Part shown: one piece after another, positions 34,190-43,228 of the stretch | How the letters are laid out: every line of letters begins with the position of its first letter | How positions within the stretch are numbered: the stretch's first letter is position 1 | Source of the DNA: Actinomycetes bacterium | GTDB lineage: Bacteria > Actinomycetota > Actinomycetes > S36-B12 | Length of the DNA stretch: 53,350 nucleotides | Assembly (NCBI GenBank): GCA_014190275.1 | Contig: BJGE01000008.1 | Coordinates: forward strand, 1 to 53,350 | Direction: 5' to 3' | The notes under the pieces: generated by a model | What the model was told of the DNA's origin: nothing | What the model saw: only the letters and a program-made list of their open reading frames with translations | Databases searched by the model: none | Made by a program: the position numbers and the translations under genes

Positions 34190-35185
34190 ATGCTTCGCCC
34201 CTCCCTGGACCGCTTCTCAACTGACCCGGTGCTCGAAAGTAAGTTGGCCCAAGGGTTGGCCCGGGTTGAAGCCGCACTTGATCAGGCGGTGCGCAGTGAG
34301 TACCCGTTCGTTACCGCCGCCTCAAGGCATTTGGTCGATGCGGGCGGTAAGCGGTTTCGCCCGCTCCTAGTGTTGCTCTCGGCGCATTTTGGTGACCCAG
34401 GTAGGCCGGCGGTGATCTCGGCAGCGGTTGCTGTCGAGCTGACCCACGTGGCGACCTTGTATCACGATGACGTGATGGACGAAGCAGCAGTGCGCCGAGG
34501 CGCTGACACTGCCAACGCGCGCTGGGGTAATTCGGTGGCTATCTTGACCGGGGACTTCTTGTTCGCCAGGTCCTCGGCGATTTTGGCGGACCTGGGCCCG
34601 GATGCGGTTCGCATCCAAGCTCAAACGTTCGAGCGCCTATGTACCGGACAGATTCTTGAATCGGTTGGACCGGCCGATGGGATGGACCCGGTAAAGCATC
34701 ATCTTGCGGTTCTAGCCGACAAGACTGGGTCCTTGATCGCCACCAGTTGCCGCTACGGAGCCATGATGTCCGGAGCGAGCTCAGATGTCACCGAGACACT
34801 GACGCGGTTCGGTGAGCTCATCGGTGTGGCATTCCAATTGGCTGACGATATCGTCGACATCACGTCGGACTCCGTGCAGTCGGGCAAGACCCCGGGCATT
34901 GACCTACGCGAGGGAGTGCCTACTTTGGCAACGTTGATGGCGCTGGGAAGTCAAGACCCAGCCGATGGTCGCCTCCGAGAATTATTGGGGCGGCCGTTAC
35001 CTGATGATGCCGAGCACGCCGAAGCCTTAGCCCTCCTACGGGGCCACGTGGCCTTGGACGAAGCGCGGGCGGAGGCGGGCAGGTGGGCAGATGAGGCCCG
35101 ATCGGTCCTGGACCCATTACCCGAAGGCGCCCCCAAATCGGCGCTGGCGACACTTTGCGATTACGTGGTGACTCGAACCGGATAA
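34190..35185 (+). CDS. Polyprenyl diphosphate synthase (probable menaquinone side chain)
   Basis: GGKRFRPLLVLLSA, first DDxxD (YHDDVMDEA), second DDxxD (LADDIVDI); directly downstream of nuoN. Confidence 0.92.
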   Translation: MLRPSLDRFSTDPVLESKLAQGLARVEAALDQAVRSEYPFVTAASRHLVDAGGKRFRPLLVLLSAHFGDPGRPAVISAAVAVELTHVATLYHDDVMDEAAVRRGADTANARWGNSVAILTGDFLFARSSAILADLGPDAVRIQAQTFERLCTGQILESVGPADGMDPVKHHLAVLADKTGSLIATSCRYGAMMSGASSDVTETLTRFGELIGVAFQLADDIVDITSDSVQSGKTPGIDLREGVPTLATLMALGSQDPADGRLRELLGRPLPDDAEHAEALALLRGHVALDEARAEAGRWADEARSVLDPLPEGAPKSALATLCDYVVTRTG

Positions 35186-35186
35186 A

Positions 35187-35206
35187 AACCCGGTCAGTCG
35201 GGTTCT
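35187..35206. terminator. Possible bidirectional hairpin between convergent genes
   Basis: AACCCG-GTCAGT-CGGGTT inverted repeat in the 8-bp gap/3' end of convergent genes; A- and T-rich flanks are short. Confidence 0.3.
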
Positions 35207-36156
35207 ATGACTATCAGGGATTCGGCTAGGTCCCCGCGCCGGCTCCTTGTGGTAATCCTCGCCTTGCGTACCGCATCAACCGAGAACACGAGCAGCGCGA
35301 TCCAGACAATGATGAAGCCAATCCAACGTGAGGGCGACATGGAGTCATGGAAAACAGTGACACCAAAGGTGAAAATAAGTATCGGCGTGGTGTACTGCAG
35401 TAGACCGAGCATAGCGAGCGGGATGCGCGTTGCGGCCGCACCGAATGCGAGTAACGGGATCGCGGTAACCGGTCCGAGCAAGAGCAGCAGGAGGGTGATA
35501 GTTAAGCCTTCCTGGATGAATGCTGCGGCTAGTGAGCTCTCGAGTGTGATCAGCAAAATAATCGCAACCGGGCTCAGCACCGCGGTCTCGATGGTCAGAC
35601 TCTCCACGGCACCAAAACCCACGTACTTTTTCAGAAGCCCGTAGAACCCGAATGAGAAGGCTAGGATCAAGCTGATCCACGGCACGGACCCATAGGAGAA
35701 GGTGAGCACCAGCACCGCGATTACAGCGAGCCCGACCGCGAACCACTGCATTCTACGCAGCCTTTCACCCAGCAAGATCACCCCGAGGGCGACCGAGACG
35801 AGTGGGTTGATGAAGTAGCCGAGCGAGGCTTGAACCACTTCATTAATCGACACTGAGTAGACGTACACCAACCAGTTGATACTCAGCGCAACGGCGGCAA
35901 CAGTAAGTAGCCCGATTGACTTGCCATCGCGTAACGCGAGTCGCAGCTTTGACCAGCCACGAGTGAGAGTGAGAATTAGGCAAAGGAGCAAGAGTGACCA
36001 AATGACTCGATGCGCGACGATTTCGATTGGCGAGACCGAGTCAAGTAGGGCGAAATAAAGGGGGAACATCCCCCAAAGGCCATATGCCGCAACACCAAAT
36101 AGCAGTCCCCGGGTGTATCTCTTATGTTCGTCCTGATCGGTCAGGATACGGCCCAA
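35194..36156 (-). CDS. rarD: EamA family transporter, RarD type
   Basis: GLLFGVAAYGLWGMFPLYFALLDSVSPIEIVAHRVIWS, NWLVYVYSVSINEVVQASLGYFINPLVSVALGVILLGERL. Confidence 0.92.
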   Translation of the reverse strand: MGRILTDQDEHKRYTRGLLFGVAAYGLWGMFPLYFALLDSVSPIEIVAHRVIWSLLLLCLILTLTRGWSKLRLALRDGKSIGLLTVAAVALSINWLVYVYSVSINEVVQASLGYFINPLVSVALGVILLGERLRRMQWFAVGLAVIAVLVLTFSYGSVPWISLILAFSFGFYGLLKKYVGFGAVESLTIETAVLSPVAIILLITLESSLAAAFIQEGLTITLLLLLLGPVTAIPLLAFGAAATRIPLAMLGLLQYTTPILIFTFGVTVFHDSMSPSRWIGFIIVWIALLVFSVDAVRKARITTRSRRGDLAESLIVIEPD

Positions 36157-37196
36157 GTGTCTTTACCTAAAAGCAAAGTCTGTAGGTCGCCGGCGCCTTG
36201 GTCCGCGGTGACTTCGGCAATCTGTTCGCGCATCAAGCGGTCATAAGATGATCGGGTGATGTCCCGGAACACTCCAATTGGGGTGTTCTCCAAGGTGCGC
36301 GGGTTAGATAGGCGAGAAAGCGCGAAGGCTAGACCGGGGTCCTTGGCATGCGCGTCGTGGCTGATGATGTTGTCGAGCCCGACTTTGGCAACCTCAACCA
36401 CCTCTAGGTGGCCATCGGACTTGCGAACGACACCCTTTTCTTGATTCTTTCCAAAGCGAATGGGTTCACCGTGGACTAAGCGCATCATTAGGTCATCGCT
36501 CGTATCGGAATCCTTGAGCGGTTCCCAGGCGTTGTCATTGAAGATATTGCAATTTTGGTAGATCTCAACGAGCGCTGCGCCCTCGTGGCCGGCCGCCGCG
36601 GTTAGCACCTCGGTGAGGTGCTTGCGGTCTGAGTCGATAGTGCGAGCCACGAAGGTAGCTTCGGCGCCTAGGGCCAATGAGACCGGGTTGAATGAGTAGT
36701 CAAGTGAGCCCTGTGGTGAGGATTTAGTGATTTTGCCGCGCTCCGAAGTTGGGGAGTACTGGCCTTTTGTTAAGCCATAAATGCGGTTATTGAAAAGCAA
36801 GATTTTGAGATTGACGTTGCGGCGTAACGCATGGATTAAGTGGTTACCACCGATACTCAGCGCATCACCGTCGCCAGTGATTACCCAGACCGAAAGATCG
36901 GGCCGTGAAGTCGCAAGCCCGGTGGCGATAGCCGGGGCTCGCCCGTGAATGGAATGCAGACCGAACGTATCTAGGTAGTACGGAAAGCGCGATGAGCAAC
37001 CGATGCCTGATACGAACACGATATTTTCGCGCTTCAAGCCAAGATCAGGCAGGAAGCTTTGGACGGTAGACAAGATTGCGTAGTCACCACAGCCCGGGCA
37101 CCAACGCACCTCCTGGTCTGATTTGAAATCCTTGGCCGATTGGGGCGCATCTGCTTTGGGTACGAGCGATAGTGCCGGGAATGCATCGGTTGTCAT
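36141..37196 (-). CDS. korB: 2-oxoacid:ferredoxin oxidoreductase subunit beta
   Basis: VRWCPGCGDYAIL, VSGIGCSSRFPYYLDTFGLHSIHGRAPAIATG, GDGDALSIGGNH; ATG at 37196 preferred over 37226. Confidence 0.94.
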   Translation of the reverse strand: MTTDAFPALSLVPKADAPQSAKDFKSDQEVRWCPGCGDYAILSTVQSFLPDLGLKRENIVFVSGIGCSSRFPYYLDTFGLHSIHGRAPAIATGLATSRPDLSVWVITGDGDALSIGGNHLIHALRRNVNLKILLFNNRIYGLTKGQYSPTSERGKITKSSPQGSLDYSFNPVSLALGAEATFVARTIDSDRKHLTEVLTAAAGHEGAALVEIYQNCNIFNDNAWEPLKDSDTSDDLMMRLVHGEPIRFGKNQEKGVVRKSDGHLEVVEVAKVGLDNIISHDAHAKDPGLAFALSRLSNPRTLENTPIGVFRDITRSSYDRLMREQIAEVTADQGAGDLQTLLLGKDTWAVS

Positions 37197-37203
37197 GTCT
37201 TCC

Positions 37204-39066
37204 TCACATGCTCTCCAGTACATCATTGATTACTGCGGCAAGTTCATCTGACTTGAACGGCATACCTCTGACCTGATTGTAGCCGATGATGTCGACGAGA
37301 TACTTGGCACGAAGCAGCATCGAAAGTTGACCTAGGTTCATCTCGGGTAAAATCACGCAGTCGTATTTCTTCAAAATCGTCCCGAGATTTGACGGCAGAG
37401 GGTTGACATGGCGCAGATGAACCTGGGCCACGGATTTACCTTCGCCGCGAACTAAACGGCAGGCGGCACCGATTGGTCCGTAGGTGGAGCCCCACCCAAG
37501 GATCAGGACGCGTGCGTCACCAGCTGGGTCATCGACCACAAGTTCTGGGATGCTGCGCGCTACGGCATCGACCTTGGCTTGGCGCAGCCGCACCATCTTG
37601 TCGTGGTTGTCGGCGTCATAGGAGATGGTGCCTGCGCCATCGGCCTTTTCAATACCTCCGATGCGATGCTCAAGGCCGGCGGTGCCCGGCACCGCCCAGG
37701 GGCGGGCCAGCGTCTCGGGGTCACGCAGATAAGGCCAGAACTCCATGGTGCCGTCCGCGGCTTCATGGTTTAGTTCGGTGGCGAAATTGGGTTCGATCTT
37801 CGCTAGCGCGGAGACATCCGGTACGCACCAGGGTTCGGATCCATTTGCTAGGTAGCCATCGGAGAGCAAGAACACCGGGGTGCGGTAGGTGATGGCGATG
37901 CGCGCGGCTTCAATCGCGGCGTAGAAACAATCCGAGGGTGACTGCGGGGCAACTATTGGCACTGGGGCTTCACCGTTTCGGCCGAACATGGCCTGCAGCA
38001 GATCAGATTGCTCGGTTTTGGTAGGTAAGCCCGTTGATGGGCCACCGCGTTGCACGTCAACCACCAGTAGCGGTAGCTCAAGTGAGACAGCGAGCCCGAT
38101 TGCTTCTGACTTCAAGGCCACGCCGGGCCCCGAAGTGGTGGTGACACCAAGTGCGCCGCCGTAGGAGGCTCCTATCGCGGCGCCGACACCGGCAATTTCG
38201 TCCTCGGCTTGGAAGGTCATCACACCAAAGCGCTTGTGGCGACTTAATTCATGCAGGATGTCAGAAGCTGGCGTGATCGGATAAGAACCAAGGAACAACG
38301 TGAGGCCGGATAATTTCGAGGCCGCGATCAAGCCATACGACAGCGCTAGGTTGCCCGACATATTCCGGTAGGTTCCCGCCTTCATCGGCGCGGGGCTGAT
38401 TTCGTACTGAATTGAGAATTCTTCGGTGGTTTCACCGTAGGACCAGCCGGCTTCAAAGGCTCGCAGATTGGCCTTCATGATTTCGGGCTTCTTGCCGAAT
38501 TTAGCAGTCAGGAAATCGACCGTGCCCTCGGTGGGCCGGTGGTACAGCCAGCACAGCAGGCCGAGGGCGAACATATTCTTGGCCCGTTCGGCTTCCTTCT
38601 TGGAGATATCAAAATCCTTCAAGGCCTCGACCGTCATTGACGTCAGGGCAATCGGATGGACTTTAAATGGCTCGAGAGACCCATCCTCGATCGGATTGGT
38701 CTCGTAGCCCACTTTCACCAAATTGCGCTTCGTGAACTCATCGGTGTTGACAATGATGTCCGCGCCTCGTGGTACATCGTTCAGGTTTGCCTTGAGGGCG
38801 GCGGGATTCATGGCTACGAGCACATTCGGGGAGTCACCCGGGGTCATGATGTCGTGGTCGGCAAAGTGCAACTGGAAAGCCGAGACCCCCGGCAAAGTGC
38901 CGGCGGGAGCCCGAATCTCAGCGGGGAAGTCTGGCAGGGTCGAGAGGTCGTTGCCCATGCCGGCGGTCTCGGACGTGAACCGGTCACCGGCCAATTGCAT
39001 GCCATCACCTGAGTCACCGGCGAACCGGATTACGACCCTACTGAGTTGGACGACCTGCTTGCTCAC
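37204..39066 (-). CDS. korA: 2-oxoacid:ferredoxin oxidoreductase subunit alpha (gamma-alpha fusion)
   Basis: RFAGDSGDGMQLAGDRF..., YPITPASDILHELS, TTTSGPGVALKSEAIGLAV, VDVQRGGPSTGLPTKTEQSDL. Confidence 0.95.
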   Translation of the reverse strand: MSKQVVQLSRVVIRFAGDSGDGMQLAGDRFTSETAGMGNDLSTLPDFPAEIRAPAGTLPGVSAFQLHFADHDIMTPGDSPNVLVAMNPAALKANLNDVPRGADIIVNTDEFTKRNLVKVGYETNPIEDGSLEPFKVHPIALTSMTVEALKDFDISKKEAERAKNMFALGLLCWLYHRPTEGTVDFLTAKFGKKPEIMKANLRAFEAGWSYGETTEEFSIQYEISPAPMKAGTYRNMSGNLALSYGLIAASKLSGLTLFLGSYPITPASDILHELSRHKRFGVMTFQAEDEIAGVGAAIGASYGGALGVTTTSGPGVALKSEAIGLAVSLELPLLVVDVQRGGPSTGLPTKTEQSDLLQAMFGRNGEAPVPIVAPQSPSDCFYAAIEAARIAITYRTPVFLLSDGYLANGSEPWCVPDVSALAKIEPNFATELNHEAADGTMEFWPYLRDPETLARPWAVPGTAGLEHRIGGIEKADGAGTISYDADNHDKMVRLRQAKVDAVARSIPELVVDDPAGDARVLILGWGSTYGPIGAACRLVRGEGKSVAQVHLRHVNPLPSNLGTILKKYDCVILPEMNLGQLSMLLRAKYLVDIIGYNQVRGMPFKSDELAAVINDVLESM

Positions 39067-39141
39067 GGTGGGTTCTCCTACGTCGAGCGGCCCTAATGGT
39101 GCCCCTATTCTGCCGGGCCCACCGGCGCGGCGCAGCCGCGG

Positions 39142-39654
39142 GTGGAGATTGGCAAGGAGGTATTCGACACTTCCTCGGCCCCCGGCAATACCCTCGGACT
39201 TGTGAGTGCCCCCTTGCCCAACCCCCGGATGTACCGGGTGGCCGCCGACCCGAGTCTGCGAGTGCAGATTCTCGACCTAGGCCTGGCCTGTTGCGCCTTA
39301 GAGGTGGGCTCGGCCATTGCGACCGGATTGTTGGTGGAAACTGGGCTATTGGATGCGGCTGACGTGGGTGCGAGTCCGGCTTCTGGCACCACGATCTTGC
39401 TTATCTCAGGTACCAGCACCGATGCCCTAGCCCCCGCGGTGCTGCGTGCATGGGAGCAACTGCCCGAGCCAAAGGCGGCGGTCTCATTCGGGGCTTGCGC
39501 CAATACCGGCGGCCCGTACTGGGATGCCCCGACCGTGACCAAAGGCATTGATCAACTGGTGCCGGTAACTATTTACGTGCCCGGGTGCCCGCCGCGCCCC
39601 GAGGCGCTGATCGCCGGGCTGCTCAAGGTCCGCGACGAGATCGAGGTCGCGTGA
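39142..39654 (+). CDS. NuoB-like (20 kDa complex I subunit / NiFe-hydrogenase small subunit family) paralogue
   Basis: [51 protein letters not shown]: all four N2-type Cys kept; divergent from korA; GTG start. Confidence 0.85.
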   Translation: MEIGKEVFDTSSAPGNTLGLVSAPLPNPRMYRVAADPSLRVQILDLGLACCALEVGSAIATGLLVETGLLDAADVGASPASGTTILLISGTSTDALAPAVLRAWEQLPEPKAAVSFGACANTGGPYWDAPTVTKGIDQLVPVTIYVPGCPPRPEALIAGLLKVRDEIEVA

Positions 39655-40088
39655 TGCCTGAGATCGAGTCGGTGCTTTGGGCCGGCGAATTTAGGTCGCT
39701 GCGTACCCAGGGCTTCCTATTCTTTGATTTCTTGACGGCCTATGAACGCGATGGTCAACTGGCAGTTATTGCGCGAGTAGTAAACCTGGACACGAAGCAG
39801 TCGCTGCTGCTTACGGCCAAGGTGGACGCCGACCAAAACTCAATCGCGACTATTTCGGATCTGTATGCCGGAGCGGTTTGGCAGGAACGTGAAACCGCTG
39901 AGATGTTCGGGATCAAGTTCATCGGGCTCGGCGATACCCGGCCCCTACTCAGGCGGTCGATGCTCGCCCGCCCGCCCCTACTAAAGTCCAGTGTGCTCGC
40001 TGCTCGAATGTTGAAGCCGTGGCCGGGTCAGCCATCGCATCGCAAGCAGCAGCCGGTGGGGGTAGTTGATGATTGGCTGCAAGCATGA
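39654..40088 (+). CDS. NuoC-like (30 kDa complex I subunit family) paralogue
   Basis: AVWQERETAEMFGIKFIG matches the NuoC WxERExxDxFGI signature; TGATG overlap with the upstream gene. ATG at 39654 is in-frame with ORF 39585..40088. Confidence 0.8.
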   Translation: MPEIESVLWAGEFRSLRTQGFLFFDFLTAYERDGQLAVIARVVNLDTKQSLLLTAKVDADQNSIATISDLYAGAVWQERETAEMFGIKFIGLGDTRPLLRRSMLARPPLLKSSVLAARMLKPWPGQPSHRKQQPVGVVDDWLQA

Positions 40089-40459
40089 CAACTGGTGACC
40101 GCATGCCAGCTCACTCCCATGGCGTGATCGCTCTCACGGCATCCGCCTGCACCTCATGCATGATATGCGTCCGTGAGTGCCCAGTTTGGTGCATCGAACT
40201 CGAATGCCATGATGAAGAAGTAACCGAACCGGGAGCCCGCCGGCCGCGAACAGTCAGTGTGCTTGATGCCTTCACGATTGATTATGGACTATGCATGTAC
40301 TGCGGGATTTGTGTGGACTTGTGCCCGTTTGATGCGCTGGCTTGGCAGCCAGACTTTGATTACGCAGCTGGTAGCGCGGCCGGTCTGGTTCAAGGCATCA
40401 GCGAACTGGAATCCTGGCGAAATAATCTTGATGAGAGCCCGAAGGTCAGCGGTAGTTGA
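40085..40459 (+). CDS. NuoI-like / 2[4Fe-4S] ferredoxin paralogue
   Basis: [18 protein letters not shown] and [20 protein letters not shown] overlap with the preceding gene. Confidence 0.87.
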   Translation: MTTGDRMPAHSHGVIALTASACTSCMICVRECPVWCIELECHDEEVTEPGARRPRTVSVLDAFTIDYGLCMYCGICVDLCPFDALAWQPDFDYAAGSAAGLVQGISELESWRNNLDESPKVSGS

Positions 40460-40936
40460 CGAACTGAACGGCAAAGTCGAGTTCAGCTTCTTTGACCAAA
40501 GCCTGCACAGCCTGTAGGTCATCGCGGCTCTTGCTCGAGACTCGAAGCTCCTCGCCCATCACCTGGGACTTAACGCCCTTGGGTCCGTCATCGCGGATTA
40601 GCTTGCCCAGCTTCTTCGCCTGCTCTTGGCTAATACCAGCCTTGAAGGTGCCGTCGATCTTGTACTCCTTGCCAGATGACCGGGGATCCTTGGCTTCGAA
40701 GCACTTAAGGCTCAATCCGCGCTTGATGATCTTTTCCTGGAAGACATCCAGCGCCGCCTTCGCTCGTTCCTCGGTGCCGGAGGTGATCTCCACCACTAAT
40801 TCGCCCTTCCACTCGATGGTGGTTCCGGTGTTCTTGAAGTCGAACCGTTGCGCTAACTCTTTCGCGGCTTGGTTCAGGGCGTTGTCGGCTTCTTGATGAT
40901 CGACTTTCGAGACGATGTCAAAGCTGCTATCGGCCA
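40446..40936 (-). CDS. YajQ family (putative nucleotide-binding) protein
   Basis: [37 protein letters not shown]...; ATG at 40936; the ORF call to 41147 is an artificial 5' extension. Confidence 0.93.
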
Positions 40937-41051
40937 TTTTGCCTCCTTCAGGAACGTGGGGATATCTTCGCGGAGCGCGGTAGTGGACACCTGACCGGGG
41001 TGGTGGCAGCAGCCTGTAGGGTGTGCCGCGTCCCGCCTTCGGGTGTGGCAA

Positions 41052-41137
41052 GGCAGGTTGCCCGAGTGGCCAATGGGAGCGGGCTGTAAACCCGTCGGTT
41101 AACGCCTTCGAAGGTTCGAATCCTTCACCTGCCACCA
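41052..41137 (+). tRNA. tRNA-Tyr (GTA), class II with long variable arm, CCA encoded
   Basis: Acceptor GGCAGGT/ACCTGCC, GGCTGTAAACC anticodon loop, T-arm GGTTCGAATCC, terminal ACCA. Confidence 0.92.
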
Positions 41138-41173
41138 GCTCGGCCACCAGCTCGGCCCCGTGCTCCGCGGGTG

Positions 41174-41731
41174 CTACCGAGTCCTTGACTCGTCATGCTC
41201 ATGGGCGAGGTGCCCGCCAATCAACACTCCGGTGACGAGGACGAGCATCAGTATCGTCATCACCGCATTTTGGAATGCTGGCTCCAGCCCATTCCACTTG
41301 GAGTTCAGATACATGATGAACCAGTTGCCGCCGACCGCCATAAAGCCGAAGAAGAAGACGGCCAAGCCGACGATGCCGCCGGCGTAGGTCCACTTTTGGG
41401 TATGTCCCCAGCGTGGGCAGGTGCGCGAGGCCTTTAGGCCCCGAACACCGGCGATGATCAGCAAGATGCCCGTGATCGACTCCCCGGCTATCACTCCCGC
41501 GTACCCGATGGCCTGGAACCAGGTGGCTTCGATGAATCGCCACTCGAATCCGCTATTCGCGGGCACTCCATCGCCGCTGATGACACCTTGTACGAAGGGC
41601 CAGTTACTCCCATTTGGATTCACTGGATTGGTGATGTTGTCGAAGGCAACCACTAGGTAGTAGGACGCGACCATTAAGACAAAGATTGAGGTAACAACGC
41701 GTGCCATGCGCCAAACTGACCAAGTAGCCAT
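41174..41731 (-). CDS. DUF2165 family membrane protein
   Basis: Four TM segments; VAFDNITNP...[23 protein letters not shown]...[27 protein letters not shown] signature. Confidence 0.75.
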   Translation of the reverse strand: MATWSVWRMARVVTSIFVLMVASYYLVVAFDNITNPVNPNGSNWPFVQGVISGDGVPANSGFEWRFIEATWFQAIGYAGVIAGESITGILLIIAGVRGLKASRTCPRWGHTQKWTYAGGIVGLAVFFFGFMAVGGNWFIMYLNSKWNGLEPAFQNAVMTILMLVLVTGVLIGGHLAHEHDESRTR

Positions 41732-41748
41732 GATGCACCCTTCAACAA

Positions 41749-42696
41749 CTAGTAAAATGGGTAGATAACACCGGTAAGCTGTTCGCTAACCTGCCAAAGT
41801 TGGCGGGCATCAGCGTAATTTAGCGCTGCTTTGGAGCGCCCGACGATCTTGGGATAACCCCGCGTTTCCAGGAAGCCGTCCGGGCCGACATAGGTGTCGC
41901 CGGCAAGGCCGGGTGCGGTCGCTGCGAACAGCGTGGGCAAGGCCCCCATCGCCGCCGATTGCGACATGATATTTCCGCTCAGTGCGGTCAACTTCGCCTC
42001 GACTGTGCTGCCGCGCATGCTCGGCCCGACACTTTGCAGGTTGGTTGAGGCGAACCCCGGGTGGGCAGCCAGAGCGAGGATTGAGAGGCGGGCTTGATCG
42101 ATGCGGCGTTGGAGTTCGGCCGTGAACAATAAATTGGCGAGCTTGCTTTGCCCGTAGGCCCGCCATTGTCGATAGTTCTGGTCACCCATCAGGTCATCAA
42201 AGTTCATCCGCCCCATGCGGTGGGCTTGGGAGGCGACGGTGACGACCCGGGAGTTTGGCACGGCTACTAGGGCGGGTAAGAGCAAACCGGTCAGGGCGAA
42301 GTGGCCTAGGTGGTTAGTGCCGATTTGCATCTCGAAGCCATCGGCGGTGACCCGCTTTGGGATGGCCATGATGCCGGCGTTATTGATGAGCAGGTCCAAG
42401 CCTTGGGGGTTGGCTAGCGCCCAGTCTTTGGCAAAGGCGCGCACCGAGGTGAGGTCGGCAAGATCGAGCCGGGCTAGTTCGACTTGCGCCGCCGGGGCGA
42501 GGGCGCGGATCCGACCCGCCGCCAAGTTGCCCTTCTCAAGGTCGCGGACCGCCATGGTTACTTTGGCGCCGTGCGCGGCGAGGGCCTCGGTGGTGCAAAA
42601 CCCCAGACCGGAGTTGGCCCCGGTGACGATTACGGTGCGTCCGGTTAGGTCCGGCAAATCGGAGGTATTCCACTTCGGTGCGGCGGGCTTATTCAT
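41749..42696 (-). CDS. Short-chain dehydrogenase/reductase (retinol-dehydrogenase-like)
   Basis: TGANSGLGFCTTEALA cofactor motif, NNAGIM, YGQSKLANLLF catalytic YxxxK. Confidence 0.92.
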   Translation of the reverse strand: MNKPAAPKWNTSDLPDLTGRTVIVTGANSGLGFCTTEALAAHGAKVTMAVRDLEKGNLAAGRIRALAPAAQVELARLDLADLTSVRAFAKDWALANPQGLDLLINNAGIMAIPKRVTADGFEMQIGTNHLGHFALTGLLLPALVAVPNSRVVTVASQAHRMGRMNFDDLMGDQNYRQWRAYGQSKLANLLFTAELQRRIDQARLSILALAAHPGFASTNLQSVGPSMRGSTVEAKLTALSGNIMSQSAAMGALPTLFAATAPGLAGDTYVGPDGFLETRGYPKIVGRSKAALNYADARQLWQVSEQLTGVIYPFY

Positions 42697-42786
42697 GCAC
42701 GAAGTATCGGGGTCAGTGGTAAAACCCGCAGTTTGGGTACCATTTTAGATCTTGACTGACTCTCTTGTACGCTTGCGGGGCTTTGT

Positions 42787-42859
42787 GCCCCAATAGCTCA
42801 GACGGCAGAGCGTCTCCATGGTAAGGAGAAGGTCTACGGTTCGATTCCGTATTGGGGCT
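42787..42859 (+). tRNA. tRNA-Thr (GGT)
   Basis: GCCCCAA...TTGGGGC acceptor; TCTCC-ATGGTAA-GGAGA anticodon arm; T-loop TTCGATT. Confidence 0.93.
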
Positions 42860-42894
42860 CGGATGGTGCACCCGCCCCCGCGGAGGCATCCCAA

Positions 42895-42967
42895 GGCGGG
42901 GTAGCTCAGTTGGTAGAGCAAGCGGCTCATAATCGCTGTGTCGCCGGTTCAAGTCCGGCCTCCGCTA
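42895..42967 (+). tRNA. tRNA-Met (CAT, elongator type)
   Basis: GGCGGGG/CTCCGCT acceptor, GCTCAGTTGGTAGAGC D-arm, CTCATAA anticodon loop, GGTTCAAGTCC T-arm. Confidence 0.9.
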
Positions 42968-43043
42968 CTTCGCAAGGAGAAGGAAAAGGGTTGCGCGACC
43001 GCGTGACCGCTAGGCGAGTTGCTCAAGGGAAAGAGGAAGTGCC

Positions 43044-43211
43044 GTGGCCAAGGCCAGCGACGTACGACCAAAGATCACCATGGCGTGCGAAGAATGCAAG
43101 GATCGCAATTACATAACCAAGAAGAACCGCCGCAACGATCCAGATCGTCTTGAGGCCAAGAAGTTCTGCCCGAAGTGCAATAAGCACACCGTGCACAAAG
43201 AGACCCGCTAG
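43044..43211 (+). CDS. rpmG: 50S ribosomal protein L33 (zinc-ribbon form)
   Basis: [58 protein letters not shown] start; 55 aa, so not in the ORF track. Confidence 0.95.
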   Translation: MAKASDVRPKITMACEECKDRNYITKKNRRNDPDRLEAKKFCPKCNKHTVHKETR

Positions 43212-43228
43212 TTCTGCGTCGCTGACCG

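Noticed and set aside
40937-41147. N-terminal 70-residue extension of the YajQ ORF
   Set aside because: It runs through the antisense of tRNA-Tyr; the family start [21 protein letters not shown] begins at 40936.
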